A stretch of DNA of 10,042 nucleotides from Rhodoferax sp. (GTDB lineage: Bacteria; Pseudomonadota; Gammaproteobacteria; Burkholderiales; Burkholderiaceae_C): assembly GCA_026785765.1 (NCBI GenBank), contig JAJAZK010000041.1, forward strand, positions 1 through 10,042. The letters run 5' to 3'. The position numbers and the translations under genes are program-made. Position 1 is the stretch's first letter, and each line of letters starts with the position of its first letter. The notes beneath the pieces were generated by a model that saw only the letters and a list, made by a program, of their open reading frames with translations, was not told the DNA's origin and ran no database searches. Shown piece after piece: positions 6,155 to 10,042 of the stretch.

Positions 6155-7350
6155 GGCAACACCTTGTGCAGCTGCGCCTCGCAGCGGTCTGCCGCTTGGC
6201 GGATCGTCGTTGCCTGGTCATACCCCGCATGGCTCGCGGCAAAGGCCAGCGCTGCTTTTGACAAGCTGGCGTCGCCAAGGGCTTTTTTCAACAGACGCGG
6301 CAGCTGCGCCAGGGCCTCTGGCATGACGGCGCTTGCCGCGCCCAGGTCCGTCAGGCGCCTTGCGGCCATGCTTTGCTCCATGTGCATCGGCAGCAGCAGC
6401 AGCGGTTTGCCAGCCAGCAGCATCGCTGCCGTGGTACCCCCGCCTCCATGGCACACCGCCAGGTCACACTGCGACGCCATCTGGGCCATGCTCAGTGGCT
6501 CGACCGAGAACGCCATGTTGGCCGAGGTGAAACGCTGCATCGTCTGGCGCGCCAGGCCGCTGGCATGGACCAGTACCCGTGCTTTGGACCCATGCAGGGC
6601 GGCCAACACCTGCTCCAGGCCGCTGTACCCGGCTTTGAGGTAGGCAAAGACCCTCTGTCCGTCGGAACCGGGCCAGGCCAGCTCGAAGCCTTGGCCCAAT
6701 GAGAAGATCGGCCCCAGCCAATCCTGCGTAGCGCGGTGCGGGTAATGGTCGAGTTCGGAAAAACCGCAAAACAGGCTGTCTTCGCACTGCATAAGGTCGG
6801 CCAGCCCGACGAGTGGCGGTGCATCCAGGGCTTGCAGCACCCGGTTGGCATTTGCCACCGCGTTTTGCTCCGAGTCGTGCAGGCGTGCCATGTTTTCCTT
6901 CTGCCACCAACGGAAATGCGGTATCGGGCGTTCGACAGGTGGGATGCAGAATCCGTCGCCAAAATTCACCCTGGGTATGCCCAGGTGGCGCGTCGCCAAC
7001 AACGCCGTCGGTGCATGGTCGAGCACCAGCAATTGCGGTTGCAGGACGCCCACCAGATTGCCCCAAGCGCGGCAGATACCCGTCAAGGCCCGCGCGTTGA
7101 GAAAGCCAAAACGCATCAGCAACTCGGCGTAGCTGATGGGGTCGGGCAGGTTCGTGACCTGGCCCAGCCACAAGGGGGCCTGGAAGCTGCGCAACTGGTG
7201 CGGCGCAAGAATGGCTTCGGCGCCCAGCAGGTCGCGCACCGCGAACAACGGCTCGTGCCCGCGTGCTGCGAGTTCCCTTGCCACCGGCAGCAAGCGCGCG
7301 AGGTGGCCATAGTCGCCGCCAAGCTCCCATGCGAAGAGGATTCGTGCCAT
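6151..7350 (-). CDS. GT1/MGT-like glycosyltransferase (UDP-glycosyltransferase/MurG fold)
   Basis: Predicted GT-B-fold glycosyltransferase of 399 residues, related to the MGT/UGT group that transfers sugars onto lipids, natural products or surface glycans. The N-terminal acceptor domain opens with ARILFAWELGGDYGHLARLL, whose His16 sits where the catalytic base lies in this fold. The donor-binding half contains ARVLVHASG and the nucleotide-sugar signature CDLAVCHGGGGTTAAMLLAGK followed by PLLLLPMHMEQ (residues about 295-325). Length is normal for the family. No signal peptide or membrane anchor is evident. The ATG at 7350 is chosen because family similarity starts directly there; no Shine-Dalgarno precedes it, which is odd. 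It overlaps the next glycosyltransferase by four bases, so the two act as a pair in one transcript. The PEP-CTERM gene lies upstream, separated by a terminator hairpin. Donor sugar and acceptor cannot be read from sequence. Confidence 0.87.
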   Translation of the reverse strand: MARILFAWELGGDYGHLARLLPVARELAARGHEPLFAVRDLLGAEAILAPHQLRSFQAPLWLGQVTNLPDPISYAELLMRFGFLNARALTGICRAWGNLVGVLQPQLLVLDHAPTALLATRHLGIPRVNFGDGFCIPPVERPIPHFRWWQKENMARLHDSEQNAVANANRVLQALDAPPLVGLADLMQCEDSLFCGFSELDHYPHRATQDWLGPIFSLGQGFELAWPGSDGQRVFAYLKAGYSGLEQVLAALHGSKARVLVHASGLARQTMQRFTSANMAFSVEPLSMAQMASQCDLAVCHGGGGTTAAMLLAGKPLLLLPMHMEQSMAARRLTDLGAASAVMPEALAQLPRLLKKALGDASLSKAALAFAASHAGYDQATTIRQAADRCEAQLHKVLP

Positions 7351-7356
7351 GGGTTG

Positions 7357-7365
7357 AGCATACCA
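7357..7365 (-). promoter_or_regulatory. Possible extended -10 promoter for the glycosyltransferase pair
   Basis: On the - strand TGGTATGCT fits the extended -10 pattern TGnTATAAT (hexamer 4 of 6). Six bases separate it from the ATG at 7350, so a transcript would start at or next to the start codon. No good -35 is visible. It would explain both the missing Shine-Dalgarno and expression beyond the upstream terminator. Confidence 0.3.
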
Positions 7366-7386
7366 AGGCAGGCACGCCGGAAACAG

Positions 7387-7411
7387 AAAAGGCACCTCGC
7401 GGTGCCTTTTT
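7387..7411 (-). terminator. Terminator after the PEP-CTERM gene (symmetrical hairpin)
   Basis: AAAAGGCACC and GGTGCCTTTT form a 10-base-pair stem (six G/C-rich pairs plus four A-T pairs) around a four-base loop. Read on the - strand the loop is GCGA, a GNRA-type tetraloop. The hairpin begins about 21 bases after the PEP-CTERM stop and is followed by TTTTCTGTTT. A run of five T on the other strand would let it work in both directions, but there is no + strand gene here. Confidence 0.75.
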
Positions 7412-7432
7412 CCCAGTGCCAAGATTGGCGCG

Positions 7433-8485
7433 TCAAGCCTTGTCGCGGCTCTTTCGTCGCCGCGTCGCGGCCAGGCCTGCCAGTGCGATGCCCAGCAGGG
7501 CAAGCGAACCTGGCTCGGGAACTGCATTGGTCGATGTGACTGAAAAATCCGCCGTGGTTCGGTCGCTGGGGCTGCCAAAACCAAATTGCGGGCCGTTGAA
7601 GGGATCGCCAGACCGCGCTATGGCCATTCCGGGGAAAGTTATGGTCTGTTGGCAAAAAGGACCTTCAACTCCGATGGCATTTGCATTAAGCGCCAGTACT
7701 GGGTTCGGTGGATTGACTGCGCAACCGTAGAACTCTGTCGATGATCCGTAACCCCCGGGGGAAGCGCTCAGGTTGCCCGAAACGGTCGCGATGATGTCGT
7801 AGTCCAAAGTGAAGCTCTCACCCGCTGCGATCAAGCCCATATTCACGTTGTACAGGCCTCCGCTGTCGGAAGCGTTGCCTACGCCGGCGCAAGTCATGTA
7901 AGGAGACAGTGATCCAAAATCGTCCGTGGCGCAAGTTGCGGCCAAGGTAGTCGTCTGGGTGATAGTGGTCTTGCTGCGTGCCACGTCCGTGCCATTTTTC
8001 TTGACCCGCAGCATCAGCTCTGCAAAGCCCATCCCTGCGCCGGTGATTTCCAACTCGCCTTGGGAAACATTGAAGGCGAAGTTGTAAATCTGGTCGACAA
8101 GCGTGTTGTTTTTGAATGTCTGGCTGTATTTGGAAAATGTTGTCGCGTAGAAGTCGCCCTCACCTGAGGCGCGCGCGCCAAAATACGTCGGGTTTGCGGT
8201 AAAGCCATAGGTGTGGAAAAATGCGTTGCTGGCGCCGGTTTGCTGGTACAGGTAGAGGTCAGCGCCACTAACTGTGGAATAAATGGTGGCCGGAGGCACC
8301 AGCATTCCGTTGACTATTGGGTTGGGTTTGACGCCGTTTGAATAAATGCCACCGAGCGAATATTCAGCATCCAGCGTAATGTTGCCGTACACGACTGGAG
8401 CCGCGAACGAGGTGGCCGACAAGCTGCCTAGCAATATGGCAATTGCGAGCGAGACAGGACGGGGTTGGATAAGACTTTGTTTCAT
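7433..8485 (-). CDS. PEP-CTERM sorting domain-containing exported protein
   Basis: Predicted exported protein of 350 residues that is processed by an exosortase after secretion. PEP-CTERM proteins occur with exopolysaccharide and floc or biofilm formation. Residues 1-29 are a Sec signal peptide (hydrophobic VSLAIAILLG, cleavage near ATSFAA). The C-terminus carries the tripartite sorting signal: VPEPGS (322-327), a hydrophobic helix LALLGIALAGLAA, then RRRKSR. The central 290 residues are rich in Gly, Ser, Thr, Asn and Tyr, as in beta-rich surface proteins. They contain four Cys (185, 199, 255, 278) that could form two disulfides, and a Thr-rich stretch at 172-180. I recognise no named domain in that part. 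The start has a good Shine-Dalgarno (AGGGAG, six bases upstream) and a sigma-54 promoter. Base composition is lower in GC than its neighbours (27 of 60 at 8101-8160, against 42 of 60 at 9001-9060 in the ABC gene). No exosortase gene is in the window. Confidence 0.9.
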   Translation of the reverse strand: MKQSLIQPRPVSLAIAILLGSLSATSFAAPVVYGNITLDAEYSLGGIYSNGVKPNPIVNGMLVPPATIYSTVSGADLYLYQQTGASNAFFHTYGFTANPTYFGARASGEGDFYATTFSKYSQTFKNNTLVDQIYNFAFNVSQGELEITGAGMGFAELMLRVKKNGTDVARSKTTITQTTTLAATCATDDFGSLSPYMTCAGVGNASDSGGLYNVNMGLIAAGESFTLDYDIIATVSGNLSASPGGYGSSTEFYGCAVNPPNPVLALNANAIGVEGPFCQQTITFPGMAIARSGDPFNGPQFGFGSPSDRTTADFSVTSTNAVPEPGSLALLGIALAGLAATRRRKSRDKA

Positions 8486-8491
8486 TGGTAT

Positions 8492-8497
8492 CTCCCT
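8492..8497 (-). promoter_or_regulatory. Ribosome-binding site of the PEP-CTERM gene
   Basis: AGGGAG on the - strand, six bases before the ATG at 8485; strong and ideally spaced. Confidence 0.75.
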
Positions 8498-8535
8498 GAG
8501 TCAACACAAGATTCGATTTGAATCAGTGCTAAAAG

Positions 8536-8551
8536 TGCAAGTTTGGTGCCA
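8536..8551 (-). promoter_or_regulatory. Sigma-54 (RpoN) -24/-12 promoter of the PEP-CTERM gene
   Basis: The - strand reads TGGCAC-CAAAC-TTGCA, a near-perfect match to the sigma-54 consensus (TGGCACG-N4-TTGCW). The invariant GG and GC are separated by exactly ten bases. The start of transcription would fall near 8525, giving a leader of about 40 bases before the ATG at 8485. Sigma-54 promoters need an AAA+ activator. In PEP-CTERM bacteria the two-component pair PrsK/PrsR, with a sigma-54-interacting response regulator, is a known candidate, but neither gene is in this window. Confidence 0.85.
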
Positions 8552-8565
8552 ACAGCCCCTTCGCT

Positions 8566-8617
8566 CTAAGGATCAAGGACTTAGGGCAACTTTTATGACC
8601 CGACCGACACCAAGTGT
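8566..8617 (-). promoter_or_regulatory. Candidate upstream activator region with two short dyads
   Basis: Upstream of the sigma-54 promoter lie CTAAG-N9-CTTAG (8566-8584) and ACAC-CAA-GTGT (8607-8617), about 40-60 and 80-90 bases before the predicted transcription start. Both are short and could be chance. They are noted because a sigma-54 promoter should have an activator site in roughly this interval. Confidence 0.25.
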
Positions 8618-8692
8618 AAAAAATTGCGACAGGTCTCGGGGTGAATTTCGGCATCATCCTGGCTGCCGAGTCAGCTGCCCGGACTGCCCCTA

Positions 8693-10042
8693 TCAGGCCG
8701 ACTCCGCCACGAGAAACCCACCCGACTGGTGCCGCCACAGTTCACTGTAATGGCCGCCTGCGGCCAGCAGCTCGTCGTGTGAGCCGGACTCGACGATACG
8801 TCCCTCGTCGAGCACGATGAGCCTATCCAGCCGGGCGATGGTGGACAGGCGGTGCGCGATGGCGATCACGGTTTTGCCGTCCATCAGGCCCAGCAGTTGC
8901 TCCTGTATCGCCTGCTCGACTTCGCTGTCGAGCGCCGAGGTGGCTTCGTCCAGCACGAGAATCGGCGCGTCCTTGAGCACCACGCGCGCAATCGCAATGC
9001 GCTGGCGCTGGCCGCCGGAGAGTTTGACGCCACGCTCGCCGACCTGCGCGTCAAAACCCTCGCGCCCCTTCCAGTCGCGTAAATCCCGCACAAAGTCGCT
9101 GGCTTGCGCGGTGCGCGCCGCAGCCATCACCTCGGCCATGCTGGCGTCCGGCTTGCCATACCGGATGTTGGCGGCTATCGAGCGGTGCAGCAGCGAAGTG
9201 TCCTGCGTCACCATGCCGATCTGCGCGCGTACGCTGTCTTGCGTTGCCAGAGCGATGTCCTGCCCGTCGATCAGGATGCGGCCGCTGGAGACCTCGAAGA
9301 ACCGCAGCAACAGGTTGACCAGGGTGGATTTGCCGGCGCCGGAGCGGCCGATCAGGCCGATGCGCTCGCCCGGGCGGATTGTGAGGTTGATGTCGCGCAG
9401 TACCGGGCGCAGCGGGTCGTAGGCAAAACTCAGGTGTTCGAAGCGGATTTCGCCGCGCGGCACCTCCAGCGGCTGGGCGGCCGGGTGGTCGAGCATGCGG
9501 TGCGGCACGGCAATGGTCTCCATGCCTTCCTGCACGACGCCGACGTTTTCGAAGATGCCGGCCACTTCCCACGAGACCCATCCGGCGGCACTGGTGATTT
9601 GCCAGGCCAGTGGCAATGCCATGGCGAAAACACCGACTTCAAGGCGATTCGCCTGCCACAGATACAAGCCGACCCAGGCCGTGGCTACCAGTAGCAAGGC
9701 GTTCAGTATCCACAAACTGCAGATGAACTGGGTGACGAGGCGCATGTGGCGCGCCATTGCGTCCTTGTGTGACTCGATCACGTCTTGCACATACCGGTCT
9801 TCGTCGCTCGGGCGCGCGAACAGCTTGACGGTGAGGATGTTGGTATAGGTGTCGACCACCCGCGCCACGACCCGCGAGCGCACCTCGGAGCTGGCCTTGG
9901 CCATATCGCGCATGCGCGGCACAAAGTAACGCAGGAAAAGCACGTACCCCGCAAACCAGCATACGGTGGGCAGGGCCAGCCGCCAGTCGGCCAACCACAA
10001 CTGGACGTTGGTGGTCAGGCGGTAGACGACGATGTACCAGAC
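8693..10042 (-). CDS. ABC exporter, fused permease/ATP-binding protein (5' end outside window)
   Basis: C-terminal 449 residues of an ABCB-type (MsbA/multidrug-like) half-transporter; the reading frame stays open to the window edge, so the N-terminus and first membrane helices are missing. Numbered from the first visible codon, hydrophobic segments lie at about 22-41, 106-129 and 136-158. The stretch containing TYTNILTVKLFARPSDEDRY is the cytoplasmic-loop signature of this family. The nucleotide-binding domain follows with every catalytic element: Walker A GRSGAGKST (232-240), Q-loop VTQDTSLL (Gln280), signature LSGGQRQR (from 342), Walker B ILVLDEATSALD (361 on) and switch His397 in AHRLST. 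It should be an active homodimeric exporter in the inner membrane. The substrate is unknown: a lipid, drug or peptide are all possible, and the neighbouring surface genes do not settle it. It ends 207 bases before the PEP-CTERM start, and I see no clear terminator between them. Confidence 0.93.
   Translation of the reverse strand, partial: VWYIVVYRLTTNVQLWLADWRLALPTVCWFAGYVLFLRYFVPRMRDMAKASSEVRSRVVARVVDTYTNILTVKLFARPSDEDRYVQDVIESHKDAMARHMRLVTQFICSLWILNALLLVATAWVGLYLWQANRLEVGVFAMALPLAWQITSAAGWVSWEVAGIFENVGVVQEGMETIAVPHRMLDHPAAQPLEVPRGEIRFEHLSFAYDPLRPVLRDINLTIRPGERIGLIGRSGAGKSTLVNLLLRFFEVSSGRILIDGQDIALATQDSVRAQIGMVTQDTSLLHRSIAANIRYGKPDASMAEVMAAARTAQASDFVRDLRDWKGREGFDAQVGERGVKLSGGQRQRIAIARVVLKDAPILVLDEATSALDSEVEQAIQEQLLGLMDGKTVIAIAHRLSTIARLDRLIVLDEGRIVESGSHDELLAAGGHYSELWRHQSGGFLVAESA

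Noticed and set aside
7387..7411. Regulatory attenuator or riboswitch ahead of the glycosyltransferases
   Set aside because: The hairpin is a simple symmetrical terminator 21 bases after the PEP-CTERM stop. I see no alternative pairing or leader peptide that would make it a switch.
6736..7539. 267-codon + strand frame over the GT1 gene
   Set aside because: It is antisense to a glycosyltransferase with a clear donor-binding signature, and has no domain or upstream ribosome-binding site.
8817..9422. 201-codon + strand frame over the ABC ATPase domain
   Set aside because: It is the Ser/Arg-rich mirror of the conserved ATPase domain, a frequent artefact opposite ABC genes.

Overview
The window is GC-rich DNA that looks like a betaproteobacterium of the order Burkholderiales, probably near the Comamonadaceae. 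Three things suggest this: a periplasmic cytochrome c' whose mature N-terminus resembles that of Alcaligenes (Achromobacter) xylosoxidans, a PEP-CTERM surface protein, and high GC in the third codon position. Nine protein genes fill most of the window. I found no rRNA, tRNA, CRISPR array, transposase or integrase.

Left block (1-2633, + strand): an HpcH/HpaI-family aldolase, a VanX-like M15 D,D-dipeptidase and an HDOD-domain protein. They are separated by only 41 and 30 bases and are probably co-transcribed, although their functions show no clear link. The 113-base gap that follows (2634-2746) separates convergent genes and holds two near-identical 21-base direct repeats.

Middle block (2747-4457): two periplasmic haem proteins face away from each other. 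On the - strand is a dihaem cytochrome c of the alcohol/gluconate-dehydrogenase cytochrome-subunit type. On the + strand is a cytochrome c' (an NO-binding four-helix haem protein). They share a spacer of up to about 400 bases that should hold both promoters. The cytochrome c' terminator lies inside the 3' end of the convergent glycosyltransferase gene.

Right block (4502-10042, all - strand, so read right to left): the C-terminal part of an ABC exporter cut by the window edge, then a PEP-CTERM protein, then two overlapping glycosyltransferase genes. One is GT1/MGT-like and the other GT2-like; they share an ATGA stop/start. The PEP-CTERM gene has a consensus sigma-54 promoter (TGGCAC-N5-TTGCA) and ends at a clear hairpin terminator. 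The glycosyltransferases begin only 36 bases past that hairpin and have an extended -10 box placed so that transcription could start at the ATG. The block looks like a cell-surface or exopolysaccharide module in which an exported, exosortase-anchored protein sits beside sugar-transfer enzymes.

The most unusual protein is the GT2 enzyme. Its C-terminal half reads as a degenerate, collinear copy of its own N-terminal GT-A domain in which the DxD motif has been lost. I see no large, clearly undescribed system. The strongest leads are this tandem pseudo-glycosyltransferase and the sigma-54-driven PEP-CTERM/glycosyltransferase arrangement.
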